Shown here in pieces: positions 44,277-53,786 of a DNA stretch of 64,000 nucleotides. The stretch is taken from positions 124,001 through 188,000 of the forward strand of contig JAISJB010000001.1 in the NCBI GenBank assembly GCA_031261715.1. Direction: 5' to 3'. A program made the position numbers and the translations under genes. The DNA comes from Endomicrobium sp. (GTDB lineage Bacteria; Elusimicrobiota; Endomicrobiia; Endomicrobiales; Endomicrobiaceae). Below the pieces are notes generated by a model that worked only from the letters and a program-made list of their open reading frames with translations, did not search any database and was not told the origin of the DNA. Position 1 is the first letter of the stretch. Every line of letters begins with the position of its first letter.

Positions 44277-45782
44277 TTATTCTCCTGCGTGTTTTACTCC
44301 AAGTATTTGTAATTCCTTAGCATTTAATCCTATACCACGCAACATAAGTCTGTTACCTCTTAAACTATCAACAGCATTAATACCCATGCCACCTAACATT
44401 TCCTGAATTTCATGGTTCCATGCAGTAATTAAATTAACAAGTCGCTTATACATAATTTCTGGATTCAATCTTTTCACAAGGAAAGGTTCCTGAGTTGCTA
44501 TACCCCAATTACATTTTCCTGTGGAACATGAATGGCACATATGACACCCTAATGCTATAAGTGCTGCAGATCCTATATAAACAGCATCTGCTCCTAAAGC
44601 AATAGCTTTAACGATATCACTGCTATTTCTTATACTACCTGCTACTATAAGTGAAACAGAATTTCTGATACCTTCTTCATTTAATCTTTGATCTATTGAA
44701 GCTAAAGCAAGTTCTATAGGTATACCAACATTATCTCGTATCCTTGTAGGAGCAGCTCCTGTTCCTCCACGCAACCCATCAATGACAATAGCATCTGCTC
44801 CAGCACGTGCAATCCCTGAAGCAATAGCAGCTGCATTATGAACAGCAGCTATTTTAACAAAAATTGGTTTGGAATATCTTGTAGTTTCTTTTAAAGAAAA
44901 GATAAGTTGTCGTAAATCCTCTATAGAATAAATATCGTGATGTGGAGCTGGCGAAATAGCATCTGACCCAATAGGAATCATCCTTGTTGCTGAAACATCT
45001 TCTCCAACTTTTTTACCTGGTAAATGTCCACCTATGCCAGGTTTTGCACCTTGTCCTATCTTAATTTCAATAGCAACGCCAGCATTTAAATATTCTTTGT
45101 GCACACCAAAGCGACCTGAAGCAACTTGTACAATTGTATTCTTACCATATTTGTAAAAAGCTTTATTTAATCCGCCCTCACCAGTATTATAACAAGTACC
45201 TAATTCTGTTGCTGCTCTGGCTAAAGCTTCGTGAGCATTTTTTGAAATTGAACCATAACTCATTGCAGAAAACATAATAGGAACATTTAGTTCTACTTGT
45301 GGTGGCATAACAGTAACTAACTTTCCTTCATTATCAAAATCAAGTTTATTTGGCTTTCTACCAATGAAAATTTTAGTTTCCATTGGTTCACGTAACGGAT
45401 CAATAGAAGGATTAGTAACTTGACTTGCATTCAGTAACAATTTATCCCAATAAATAGGAAAGGTTTTTGGTGTCCCCATGCTAGAAAGTAATACTCCACC
45501 AGATTGAGCTTGCTTATAAATTTCTTTAATGGCTTGTCTAGTCCAGTTAGTGTTTTTTCTAAACTCAAGAGGATACTCACGTATTAACAAAGCTTCAGTT
45601 GGACACAATGTAACACATCTATGACAATTAACACACTTGTTATTATTCGAATAAACTACAGCATCTTCTTCATCATAAACATGAACCATATTAGAACATT
45701 GATGTATACAAACTTTACATTGAATACATTTTTTTTCATTACGTATAACTTCAAATGAAGGAACATTAAAATCTAAACTCAT
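44277..45782 (-). CDS. Glutamate synthase, FMN/synthase subunit (archaeal-type GltB domain 2 with N-terminal Fe-S)
   Basis: Central synthase domain turning 2-oxoglutarate and ammonia into glutamate. 501 aa from the ATG at 45782 with GGAG 5 nt before it. The N-terminal ~75 residues form a 2[4Fe-4S] ferredoxin module (CIQCKVCIHQC, CVNCHRCVTLCP). The TIM barrel follows: MSYGSISKNAHEALARAA, GEGG, GQGAKPGIGGHLPG, DAISPAPHHDIYSIEDL, VIDGLRGGTGAAP, with the 3Fe-4S cysteines in CHMCHSCSTGKCNWGIAT. Overlaps gltB1 by 4 nt (ATGA). Confidence 0.94.
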   Translation of the reverse strand: MSLDFNVPSFEVIRNEKKCIQCKVCIHQCSNMVHVYDEEDAVVYSNNNKCVNCHRCVTLCPTEALLIREYPLEFRKNTNWTRQAIKEIYKQAQSGGVLLSSMGTPKTFPIYWDKLLLNASQVTNPSIDPLREPMETKIFIGRKPNKLDFDNEGKLVTVMPPQVELNVPIMFSAMSYGSISKNAHEALARAATELGTCYNTGEGGLNKAFYKYGKNTIVQVASGRFGVHKEYLNAGVAIEIKIGQGAKPGIGGHLPGKKVGEDVSATRMIPIGSDAISPAPHHDIYSIEDLRQLIFSLKETTRYSKPIFVKIAAVHNAAAIASGIARAGADAIVIDGLRGGTGAAPTRIRDNVGIPIELALASIDQRLNEEGIRNSVSLIVAGSIRNSSDIVKAIALGADAVYIGSAALIALGCHMCHSCSTGKCNWGIATQEPFLVKRLNPEIMYKRLVNLITAWNHEIQEMLGGMGINAVDSLRGNRLMLRGIGLNAKELQILGVKHAGE

Positions 45783-46870
45783 ATTTGCTCCTTTTCTAAT
45801 AAAACTATAACAGGTTCTCCTCCTTTTGGAGCCCATATTTTTTCTGGATTATTACAAATAATTCTTATTGCACTTTCTTCACTAGAAACATAAACTTTAC
45901 TTCCTTTTGTTGCTGCAATTAAAGGACGAAGTTTTATGCGATCATTTAAAGCAATCATTCCATTATTGCATCCTACAATGATAGAAAATGGCCCATTAAT
46001 TAACGCACTCGAATAGACTGAACGTAAACATTTTAAATCATTTTTAATAGTATTACCCAATTTTTCTATCTCACTCCAAAAAGGAGCAACAAGTATTTGT
46101 ATTGCTTTGTTTATAGGTAATTTATGTTTTCTAATTAATAAATCAAATAAATATGTTATTACTTCAGTGTCTGTTTGTAAATTGCAAATATATCCAGACA
46201 TTTCAACAAACCTTCTATTAGTATCATAAGATGATATTTCCCCATTATGTACTACGGACCAATCAAGTAATGTAAATGGGTGCGCTCCTCCCCACCATCC
46301 AGGTGTATTTGTTGGAAACCTTCCGTGAGCTGTCCACATATAGGCTTCATAAGTTTCTAGCATATAAAACTTTCCAATATCTTCAGGATATCCTACCCCT
46401 TTGAAGGCTCCCATGTTTTTTCCGCTAGAAAAAACATATGCACCATTATAATCTTTATTGATTTTCATTACACAGTTAAATATAAAATCATTGTCACTTA
46501 TCCTCTTGTCTTGTAATTGAGAAGTTTTTGGTACTACAAAATAACGCCAAATAATAGGTTGATTTGTTATTGTTGACAATCTTTGCGTTGGTATTGCTTC
46601 ATCCTTTGCAATGTCAAAATATTGAAAAAGTAGCTTATCTGTTTCAGTTTTTATATTAAAATCATCATAAAAAATATGCAGTGCATAAAAATTTTTATAT
46701 TCTGGATATATTCCATATGCTGCAAAACCACCGCCTAGACCATTAGAACGTTCATGCATCAGAGTTATAGATTTTATAATATCATTGCCATTAAATCTAC
46801 AACCTGTTCTATCAATTATTCCACTAATAGCACATCCAGACGGAATTCTGACTTCTCCTTCATTCAGCAT
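45779..46870 (-). CDS. Glutamate synthase, glutaminase subunit (archaeal-type GltB domain 1)
   Basis: Class II glutamine amidotransferase domain supplying ammonia. 363 aa. The likely nucleophile Cys is within SGCAISGIIDRTG, about a dozen residues after the start, so N-terminal processing or an unusual arrangement is needed, as in other separate domain-1 proteins. MHERSNGLGGGFAAYGIYP, MWTAHGRFPTNTPGWWGGAHPF and VVHNGEISSYDTNRRF carry the glutaminase pocket. First gene of the operon; TAGGAGG precedes the ATG. Promoter at 46920-46948. Confidence 0.93.
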   Translation of the reverse strand: MLNEGEVRIPSGCAISGIIDRTGCRFNGNDIIKSITLMHERSNGLGGGFAAYGIYPEYKNFYALHIFYDDFNIKTETDKLLFQYFDIAKDEAIPTQRLSTITNQPIIWRYFVVPKTSQLQDKRISDNDFIFNCVMKINKDYNGAYVFSSGKNMGAFKGVGYPEDIGKFYMLETYEAYMWTAHGRFPTNTPGWWGGAHPFTLLDWSVVHNGEISSYDTNRRFVEMSGYICNLQTDTEVITYLFDLLIRKHKLPINKAIQILVAPFWSEIEKLGNTIKNDLKCLRSVYSSALINGPFSIIVGCNNGMIALNDRIKLRPLIAATKGSKVYVSSEESAIRIICNNPEKIWAPKGGEPVIVLLEKEQI

Positions 46871-46919
46871 TCAACCTCCTAAAAATAGCTACAATAAATA
46901 GTAAAAGCGACTACAAATG

Positions 46920-46948
46920 AGTTTATAAAAACATTAAATAAATGTCAA
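46920..46948 (-). promoter_or_regulatory. Promoter of the glutamate synthase operon
   Basis: Minus strand: TTGACA (46948-46943), 17-nt spacer, TAAACT (46925-46920). Start of transcription would be near 46913, about 40 nt before the gltB1 ATG, whose TAGGAGG is strong. I see no recognisable operator. Confidence 0.65.
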
Positions 46949-46963
46949 ATTCACTATATTATA

Positions 46964-46993
46964 TTGCTTTAGATTACAATGAAGTGATAAAAT
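46964..46993 (+). promoter_or_regulatory. Possible promoter of the M42 peptidase gene
   Basis: Plus strand: TTGCTT (46964-46969), 18-nt spacer, TAAAAT (46988-46993). About 35 nt before the chosen start. Weaker match than the opposing glutamate synthase promoter. Confidence 0.45.
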
Positions 46994-47026
46994 AATAATA
47001 ATATAGATATAAAAATGGAGCTTATA

Positions 47027-48085
47027 ATGGATGATTTGCTTAGAGATTTACTTATAGTTGATGGCGTATCTGGCTATGAAGAAAATATTTCAAAAATTAT
47101 TGAATATAATCTTAGTCACATATGTAATAATAATGTTGTTCGAGATACTCTAGGAAATGTTATTGGCACACTGAAACTAGGAAAATGTACAAAAAAAATA
47201 ATGATAACAGCTCATATGGATGAAATAGGCATGGTAGTTAAATATATAAATGAACATGGCTTTATACGTTTCATTAAAGTTGGTGGAATAAACAATTCAA
47301 TATTGCCAGGTAAAAAAGTTGAAATTATAAATAAAAAAAATGAGCACATAATTGGCATTATAGGCGTTAAGCCACCACATATTATGAATGATAATGATAG
47401 CAAATATCAATTAAAATCTGAAGATATGTTTATAGATGTAGGAATGACTTCTAAAGAACAAGCATCTAAGTTTATAGATATTGGAGATCCAATAATCTTT
47501 GAACCTCAAGCTGGTATTTTATATGAATCTATTCATTATGGCAAAGCAGTAGATAATAGAATTGGTTGTTATATTATGATTAAAGTATTAGAACAACTAG
47601 TTAATAAACATGATTTAAATTTAGAAATTTGTGCTTGTGCCACTGTACAAGAAGAGGTTGGATTAAAAGGTGGACACACAGCTGCGTTTAACATAAATCC
47701 TGACTTTGCTCTTATTATAGATACTACTATAGCAGGTGACACTCCTGAAATAAAAAAAGAAACTTCATCTTTAAAATTAGGAGCTGGAGTAGCTATAACT
47801 ATTTTAGAAGCATGTGGTAGAGGAGCTATAATAACAAGCAAGGTACGTAATTTTATTCTTAATCTTGCACGTAGTAATGATATTTCATATCAAATAGATA
47901 TAATTGATGGAGGAATGACAGATGCTACTTCAATACAACTCATCAAAAGTGGTGTTTTATCAGGAATATTAAGCGTTCCTACACGCTATATTCATGCACC
48001 AATATCTGTTTTTGATATCAATGATGTTCAATCTACAATAATGATAGCAACTAAAATAATAGAACAAATTAGACTATTATTATGA
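47027..48085 (+). CDS. M42-family metallo-aminopeptidase (glutamyl aminopeptidase/cellulase-M-like)
   Basis: Cobalt/zinc peptidase forming large cytosolic TET particles that trim peptides; older annotations call it endoglucanase M. 352 aa from the ATG at 47027 (GGAG 7 nt upstream; ATG 47015 lies upstream of that site). Two-metal ligands are in TAHMDEIGMVV (His, Asp), GKAVDNRIGC (Asp), TVQEEVGLKGG (Glu-Glu), DTTIAGD and RYIHAP (His). All ligands are present, so an active enzyme is expected. Substrate cannot be told. The gene stands alone on the plus strand, converging with pta. Confidence 0.9.
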   Translation: MDDLLRDLLIVDGVSGYEENISKIIEYNLSHICNNNVVRDTLGNVIGTLKLGKCTKKIMITAHMDEIGMVVKYINEHGFIRFIKVGGINNSILPGKKVEIINKKNEHIIGIIGVKPPHIMNDNDSKYQLKSEDMFIDVGMTSKEQASKFIDIGDPIIFEPQAGILYESIHYGKAVDNRIGCYIMIKVLEQLVNKHDLNLEICACATVQEEVGLKGGHTAAFNINPDFALIIDTTIAGDTPEIKKETSSLKLGAGVAITILEACGRGAIITSKVRNFILNLARSNDISYQIDIIDGGMTDATSIQLIKSGVLSGILSVPTRYIHAPISVFDINDVQSTIMIATKIIEQIRLLL

Positions 48086-48098
48086 CATTATAAAAAAT

Positions 48099-49109
48099 TT
48101 ATTTGATTAATAATATCGCACTAGTTAGATATATGTCCTCAGTATTACTCCCTCTACTTAAATCACTAACTGGCAGTGAAAATCCTTGTATTATAGGCCC
48201 TAGTGCTTGAAAAGCTCCATAACGTTCAGCAATTTTGTACCCTATATTTCCTGAATTTAAATCTGGGAAAACTAGAATATTTGCTATTCCAGCAACAGAT
48301 GAATGAGGCGCTTTTCTTTTTCCAATTACTGGCACAACTGAAGCATCAAATTGTAATTCTCCATCAATATTAATATCTGTTGTACCTTTGAAATATGTTT
48401 TAATCAGTTCTGTTGCTTTAATAATTTTATCTAGTACTTTACTGTTGGAACTACCTTTTGTAGAAAATGATAACATTGATACGTTAACTGATTCGTTTGG
48501 AAAAATTTTCTTAAAACTTTTTATTGTTGCAACAGTTATATCCCTTAAAGTACAAGCGTTTGGTTCAGGATTGACAGCGCAATCTGTAAATAAAACTGGT
48601 TTTGTTACTAAATAATGATTTTTTGGTGGTAACATAAGAAAATATGAAGAAATTTTTTTTATTCCTTCAGCGACACCTAAAACTCTTAACCCTGCTCTAA
48701 GAACATCTGCTGTATCATATACTGCTCCACATATACAAGCATCACACTTCTTACTTTTTAAATACATCATTGAGAAATATAAAGATGTTTGTAATAAATC
48801 TAATGCTACATTTAAATGTATATTTTTTTTTGCCATTTTTGTAATAAATTTCTGAACTTCATTTTGTTCCAATAAATCTATATTTATATAAACAGTTTCA
48901 ATTCCATCGAGATCAATATTATTTTGAAACGAAATACTTTTGATTTGATTCCATTCTTTATTGCTATTAATCGGAATGATAACTTTGCCAATCTCATTAT
49001 GAATTAACTGTTGTGCTGCTTTTAGTACTCTAATATCAAAACTTTCTGGCATAATGATTCTTCCATTAGATTGTTTGGCTAATTGTAAAATATTATCTTT
49101 AATATTCAT
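48099..49109 (-). CDS. pta: Phosphate acetyltransferase
   Basis: Interconverts acetyl-CoA and acetyl phosphate. 336 aa, the single-domain form. Seen: GRIIMPESFDIRVLKAAQQL, GAVYDTADVLRAGLRVLG, NPEPNACTLRDITVATI, GELQFDASVVP, ANILVFPDLNSGNIGYK, and ALGPIIQGFSLPVSDLSRG at the C-terminus. Acetate kinase is not in the window. It overlaps the AMP-forming synthetase gene by 11 nt; together they can pass acetyl groups between acetate, acetyl-CoA and acetyl phosphate. Confidence 0.94.
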   Translation of the reverse strand: MNIKDNILQLAKQSNGRIIMPESFDIRVLKAAQQLIHNEIGKVIIPINSNKEWNQIKSISFQNNIDLDGIETVYINIDLLEQNEVQKFITKMAKKNIHLNVALDLLQTSLYFSMMYLKSKKCDACICGAVYDTADVLRAGLRVLGVAEGIKKISSYFLMLPPKNHYLVTKPVLFTDCAVNPEPNACTLRDITVATIKSFKKIFPNESVNVSMLSFSTKGSSNSKVLDKIIKATELIKTYFKGTTDINIDGELQFDASVVPVIGKRKAPHSSVAGIANILVFPDLNSGNIGYKIAERYGAFQALGPIIQGFSLPVSDLSRGSNTEDIYLTSAILLIK

Positions 49110-50763
49110 AATTATCTTTTATATTACCTTTTCTTAATTTATTTCTGATTATTTTCCCACTTATTGTTTTAGGTAATTCTTTGACAAATTCAATAATTCT
49201 TGGATATTTATATGGAGCAGTCATTTTTTTTACATGTTCTTGTAACATTGTTCTGAGTTGCATAGTAGGAGTGTACCCATCTGACAATACTATAGAAGCT
49301 TTAACTACATTTCCTCTATCATTATCAGGAACACCAATAACAGCACATTCCAATACACATGGATGTTCCATTAAAGCATTTTCAACTTCAAAAGGCCCTA
49401 TTCTATAGCCTGCACTCTTGATTATATCATCTGCCCTACCAACAAACCAAAAATATCCATCATGATCTCGATACACTATATCTCCAGTATCATAATAATT
49501 ATTATCTAGGATTGCTTTACTATTATAATAACCATCAAATAATCCTACAGGTTTAGTTTGATTAAGTCTTATGATTAACCTACCAGCTTGGCCAATTTGA
49601 CAAGTATTATTTTTGTCATCAACAATATCAATATTCCAACCAGCTGCTGGTTTTCCTATTGAGCCTGGTTTGACTTTCATCCAAGGGAATGTTGCTATAA
49701 ATACAACAGATTCAGTTTGTCCAAAGCCTTCTTTGATTTCAAGCCCAGTCATATGTTTAAATTTATAAAAAACTTCTGGATTTAATGGTTCCCCTGCAGT
49801 TTCAACATATTTTAATTTAGATAAATTGTATTTTAGTAGGTTTTCTTTAATTATATATCTATAAACAGTAGGTGGAGCACAAAATGATGTAATACTATGT
49901 TCAACTATTTTTGTGAGTAAATTCTTACTATTAAATCTTTCATAGTCATATACAAATACACATGACTCACACAACCATTGTCCATATATTTTACCCCAAG
50001 ATGCTTTTGCCCATCCCGTATCTGATACAGTGAAATGTAAGCTATTTTCATGTAAATTTTGCCAGTATTTTGCTGTTATGATATGCCCTAATGGATATGC
50101 AAAATTATGACAAACCATTTTTGGCATACCAGTAGTTCCAGAGGTAAAGTATAATAAAAAATTATCATTAATTTTTGTTGCTTCACACCCTGTTGGTCTT
50201 GTAAAATAAATTGAAAATTTATCAACTTCTTTCGAATAATCTAACCAGTTCTCAATATAGCCATTAACAGAAATTGTGAACTTTAATTTTGCTAATTTAG
50301 ATTTTTTAACTTTATTGACAACATTATAAATTCTTTCTTCTGCCAATGCAATAATTACTTGTACTTTAGCAATTATAACTCTATATAACAGATCTCTTGA
50401 GGTTAATAAATGAGTAGCTGGAATAACTAAAGCTCCTAGTTTATGTAATGCTAGTATACATATCCAATATTCATAATGTCTTCGCAATATTAACATTACA
50501 ACGTCACCTTTATGTATTCCAAGTGATTTAAAAAAATTTGCGGCTTTATTACTTTTTTCACTAATATCATTAAAAGTTAAAACTTTATTATTTCCATGAT
50601 CATCACACCATATTATTGCTTTTTTTTTAGGATTTAGTTGTGCTAATTCATCAACAACATCAAATGCAAAGTTAAAATTTTTCGGAACATAGATTTTACA
50701 ATTGTCTATGAAATCATTATAGGAATTATAACGTGTTTTTATAAGATATTTATTTAGTAACAT
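49099..50763 (-). CDS. AMP-forming acyl-CoA synthetase (medium-chain/acetate-type)
   Basis: Activates a carboxylic acid to its CoA ester with ATP, via acyl-AMP. 554 aa. AMP-binding signature LLYFTSGTTGMPKM, then GFGQTESV, YYDTGDIVYRDHDGYFWFVGRADDIIKSAGYRIGPFEVE (seen as TGDIVYRDHDG, GRADDIIKSAGYRIGP), and a C-terminal catalytic Lys in KTISGKIIRNKLRKG. Overall closest to the MACS-like group with acetate, propionate or butyrate as possible substrates. Coupled to pta by an 11-nt overlap. Substrate uncertain. Confidence 0.87.
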   Translation of the reverse strand: MLLNKYLIKTRYNSYNDFIDNCKIYVPKNFNFAFDVVDELAQLNPKKKAIIWCDDHGNNKVLTFNDISEKSNKAANFFKSLGIHKGDVVMLILRRHYEYWICILALHKLGALVIPATHLLTSRDLLYRVIIAKVQVIIALAEERIYNVVNKVKKSKLAKLKFTISVNGYIENWLDYSKEVDKFSIYFTRPTGCEATKINDNFLLYFTSGTTGMPKMVCHNFAYPLGHIITAKYWQNLHENSLHFTVSDTGWAKASWGKIYGQWLCESCVFVYDYERFNSKNLLTKIVEHSITSFCAPPTVYRYIIKENLLKYNLSKLKYVETAGEPLNPEVFYKFKHMTGLEIKEGFGQTESVVFIATFPWMKVKPGSIGKPAAGWNIDIVDDKNNTCQIGQAGRLIIRLNQTKPVGLFDGYYNSKAILDNNYYDTGDIVYRDHDGYFWFVGRADDIIKSAGYRIGPFEVENALMEHPCVLECAVIGVPDNDRGNVVKASIVLSDGYTPTMQLRTMLQEHVKKMTAPYKYPRIIEFVKELPKTISGKIIRNKLRKGNIKDNYEY

Positions 50764-50785
50764 TATTATTATACATGTATCCTTT

Positions 50786-51601
50786 TTATTCTAGTTCCTT
50801 GAGCGCTTTCATAAAGTCTTTCTCAGATAAAGACTTTCCATGCCATTCTGCTGTATTCTCCATAAAAGATATGCCTTTACCTTTTATAGTGTTAGCAATT
50901 ATACACATAGGTTTATCATCCTCTGTTTTAAATGTTGAATATGCCATATCTATTTCTTCAAAGTTATGACCATCTATTTCTACAACTTTCCATCCAAAAG
51001 CTTTATATTTATCAATTAAAGGCTCAACATTCATAATATTTTGTGTTTTACCATCTATTTGTAGTTTGTTATTGTCAATAATCGCACAAATGTTATTAAG
51101 TTTATAATGAGAGGCCGCCATAGCTGCTTCCCAAACACTCCCTTCTTGTTGTTCTCCATCTCCCATAAGAACATATATTCTATTGTTTTTATCTTGACGT
51201 TTTATACCAATAGAAATTCCTACACCAATGGATAAACCATAACCTAATGAGCCAGTAGAAACTTCTATACCTGGCAATTGTTTGTCCTTTGAAGGATGTC
51301 CTTGCAATCTACTCCCAAGTTGTCTAAGAGTAAGTAATTCACTAACATTAAAATATCCAACTCTTGCTAATATTGAATATAGCACAGGACATGCATGTCC
51401 CTTTGACAAAATGAAATAATCTCTGTTTGAAGCACTAAAATTTTTAGGATTAATTTTTAAATGTTTAAAGTATAATGATACTAACAATTCTACTGCAGAT
51501 AAACTACCACCTGGATGTCCAGAACCAGCATTATAAATCATTTTAATAATATCTTGTCTAACAGTACAAGATATTTTTTTTAAATTTAATGTATTTGTCA
51601 T
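50786..51601 (-). CDS. tktA: Transketolase, N-terminal subunit
   Basis: Thiamine-diphosphate-binding half of split transketolase. 271 aa. GHPGGSLSAVELLVSLYF, LSKGHACPVLYSIL, GSLGYGLSIGVGISIGIK, ThDP/Mg motif MGDGEQQEGSVWEAAMAASHYKLNN (as GDGEQQEGS and WEAAMAA), and DGHNFEEI. It pairs with the C-half at 7599-8540, about 42 kb away. It lies between tpiA and the acyl-CoA synthetase. Confidence 0.94.
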   Translation of the reverse strand: MTNTLNLKKISCTVRQDIIKMIYNAGSGHPGGSLSAVELLVSLYFKHLKINPKNFSASNRDYFILSKGHACPVLYSILARVGYFNVSELLTLRQLGSRLQGHPSKDKQLPGIEVSTGSLGYGLSIGVGISIGIKRQDKNNRIYVLMGDGEQQEGSVWEAAMAASHYKLNNICAIIDNNKLQIDGKTQNIMNVEPLIDKYKAFGWKVVEIDGHNFEEIDMAYSTFKTEDDKPMCIIANTIKGKGISFMENTAEWHGKSLSEKDFMKALKELE

Positions 51602-51630
51602 AATTTATAAGTTTTTAATAACCTGCCTTT

Positions 51631-52395
51631 TTATTTAAGATTTTTGATAAGTTGTGTAAATGATTTAGCTTGTAAACTTGCTCCTCCTATTAAGCCTCCA
51701 TCAATATCTGTTTCTTTCATAAGATCTGATATATTTTCACTATTAACAGATCCCCCATAAATAATTCGCATTTTATCTGCTATATTGTATCCATATTTAT
51801 CTTCACAAAATTTTCTTATAAATAAATGTACTTCTTGTGCTTGAAATGGAGTAGCAGTTTGCCCTGTTCCAATAGCCCATATAGGTTCATAAGCTATAAT
51901 TACTGATGTAATTTGATTACTTTTAACATTAGCCAAAGCATGTTCAAGTTGTGTCTTTATAATATTGAAAGTTAACTTATCGACTCTATTTTGTAATGAT
52001 TCACCTATACAGAGTATAGGAGTGATATTTTTGTTTAGGCTTACTAATATCTTTTTATTGATATCACTATCTGTTTCTTTAAAATATTGTCTACGTTCTG
52101 AATGTCCTACAATAACATAAGAACAACCAAGATCTTTTATCATTGATGTAGAAATTTCCCCTGTAAACGCTCCGTTTTCTTGCCAAAATATATTTTGAGC
52201 TCCTAACATAAGTCTTGAGTGAGCTATTGCGTGCTTAACAGCATACAATGCAGTATAGGCAGGACATATTACAATATCAATGTTATTAATATTTGCAATG
52301 TCTGTAACTAAAGTTTTTAAATCATTGATAGTCTGTATTGCTTCCTGAATAGTTTTATTCATTTTCCAATTTCCAACTATTAAAGGTCTTCTCAT
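51631..52395 (-). CDS. tpiA: Triosephosphate isomerase
   Basis: Interconverts dihydroxyacetone phosphate and glyceraldehyde-3-phosphate. 254 aa. VGNWKMNKT with catalytic Lys, VGHSERRQYF with catalytic His, AYEPIWAIGTG with catalytic Glu, GGSVNSENI and GLIGGASL phosphate-binding loops. All intact. Between tktN and the gltA-like gene with short spacers. Confidence 0.97.
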   Translation of the reverse strand: MRRPLIVGNWKMNKTIQEAIQTINDLKTLVTDIANINNIDIVICPAYTALYAVKHAIAHSRLMLGAQNIFWQENGAFTGEISTSMIKDLGCSYVIVGHSERRQYFKETDSDINKKILVSLNKNITPILCIGESLQNRVDKLTFNIIKTQLEHALANVKSNQITSVIIAYEPIWAIGTGQTATPFQAQEVHLFIRKFCEDKYGYNIADKMRIIYGGSVNSENISDLMKETDIDGGLIGGASLQAKSFTQLIKNLK

Positions 52396-52415
52396 TATTG
52401 TTATTCCTCACAATC

Positions 52416-53786
52416 TTATTTTGTATTTTTAATAAAATTTATTATAGCTTGTGCTGCTTTTTTACCCATGCCCATAGCTTCTATAACTGTACTTCCCCCA
52501 ACAATATCTCCACCGGCAAATACACCATTAATAGAAGTCATATAATTGTGATCTATTTTAATATAGCCACTTTGATCAATATGTAAATTTTTAGTCAAAG
52601 AAGGTAAAATACAATTTGGTCTCAAGCCAAGAGCTAAAACAACCATATCAGTTTTTATAATATGCTTTGAATTTATAATGTATTTAATAGATTTTTCCCC
52701 TTTGTTATATATTGATTCTACTTTTACACACTCAACTCCATTAACAGCTCCGTTGTCATCACTGATAAAGCGTATAGGGGTGGTCAATGTTATAAACTCT
52801 ACACCTTCTTCTTTAGCATGTACTTTTTCTTTTCTTCTAGATGGCATCTCATGTTCTGTACGTCTATAAATAATTTTAACGTTTTTAGCTCCTAGCCTTA
52901 TAGCTGTCCTAGCCGAATCCATTGCAGTATTTCCTCCACCAACAATAACAACATTTTTTCCAACATAAACAGGAGTATCAGCTTTATCTGGAAAGTCATA
53001 AGCATTCATTAAATTAACGCGAACTAAAAATTCATTTGCACAATATATATGTTTTAAATTTTCTCCTTCTATTCCAGGGAAAATAGGTAATCCAGAGCCT
53101 GTTCCTATAAAAATAGCTTTATATTGTTCGTGAAATAAATTATTTATTGTTTTTGTTCTACCGATTAAATTATTCAAAATTATTGTTAAACCAAATTGTT
53201 TTAAATTATTTATTTCCATATCCAAAATTTTTTTTGGTAATCTAAATTCTGGGACTCCATAACGTAGTACTCCACCTGCATCATGTAATGATTCATAAAT
53301 TATAACTTTATGTCCAACTTGCAATAAATCACTAGCACAAGATAGCCCGGCAGGCCCGGAGCCTATAATAGCAATTTTTGCATACTGCCCATTTTTATTG
53401 ATTAAATTTAGTGAATTATTCATTGTTATATCAGCAACATATCTTTCTAAATTCCCTATACAAATACTTTTATTTTTCTTAGATAAAATACAAAATTTCT
53501 CACATTGATTTTCTTGAGCACACACTCTCCCACATACAGCTGGAAAGTTATTCTTTTTTTTTATCACTGCTACAGCTTTATAAGGATTATTTTCAGCAAT
53601 ATATTTAATAAATTCTGGAATATTAACTTCAACTGGACATCCCCTTCTACACAAAGGATTAGTACACTGTAGACATCTTTTTGCTTCTTGAATCATATCA
53701 TTATGATCATAACCATAGCTTACTTCTTTAAAATCATGTATACGTTCTTGTACGGTTCTTTCATGAATTAGTGTTGTTTGTGACAT
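52416..53786 (-). CDS. gltA: NADPH-dependent glutamate synthase small-chain-like flavoprotein (GltA/NfnB type)
   Basis: FAD/NAD(P) protein with an N-terminal Fe-S domain. 456 aa. Cysteines CLQCTNPLCRRGCP and CGRVCAQENQCEKFC form the two [4Fe-4S] clusters; FAD site AIIGSGPAGLSCASDLL; RYGVPEFRLPK; NADPH site VVIVGGGNTAMDSARTAIRLG; and the C-terminal GVFAGGDIVGGSTVIEAMGMGKKAA. It may be the beta subunit of glutamate synthase or the large subunit NfnB of NADH-dependent ferredoxin:NADP oxidoreductase. Its overlap (19 nt) with the NfnA-like gene favours the Nfn (electron-bifurcating) reading. Confidence 0.88.
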   Translation of the reverse strand: MSQTTLIHERTVQERIHDFKEVSYGYDHNDMIQEAKRCLQCTNPLCRRGCPVEVNIPEFIKYIAENNPYKAVAVIKKKNNFPAVCGRVCAQENQCEKFCILSKKNKSICIGNLERYVADITMNNSLNLINKNGQYAKIAIIGSGPAGLSCASDLLQVGHKVIIYESLHDAGGVLRYGVPEFRLPKKILDMEINNLKQFGLTIILNNLIGRTKTINNLFHEQYKAIFIGTGSGLPIFPGIEGENLKHIYCANEFLVRVNLMNAYDFPDKADTPVYVGKNVVIVGGGNTAMDSARTAIRLGAKNVKIIYRRTEHEMPSRRKEKVHAKEEGVEFITLTTPIRFISDDNGAVNGVECVKVESIYNKGEKSIKYIINSKHIIKTDMVVLALGLRPNCILPSLTKNLHIDQSGYIKIDHNYMTSINGVFAGGDIVGGSTVIEAMGMGKKAAQAIINFIKNTK

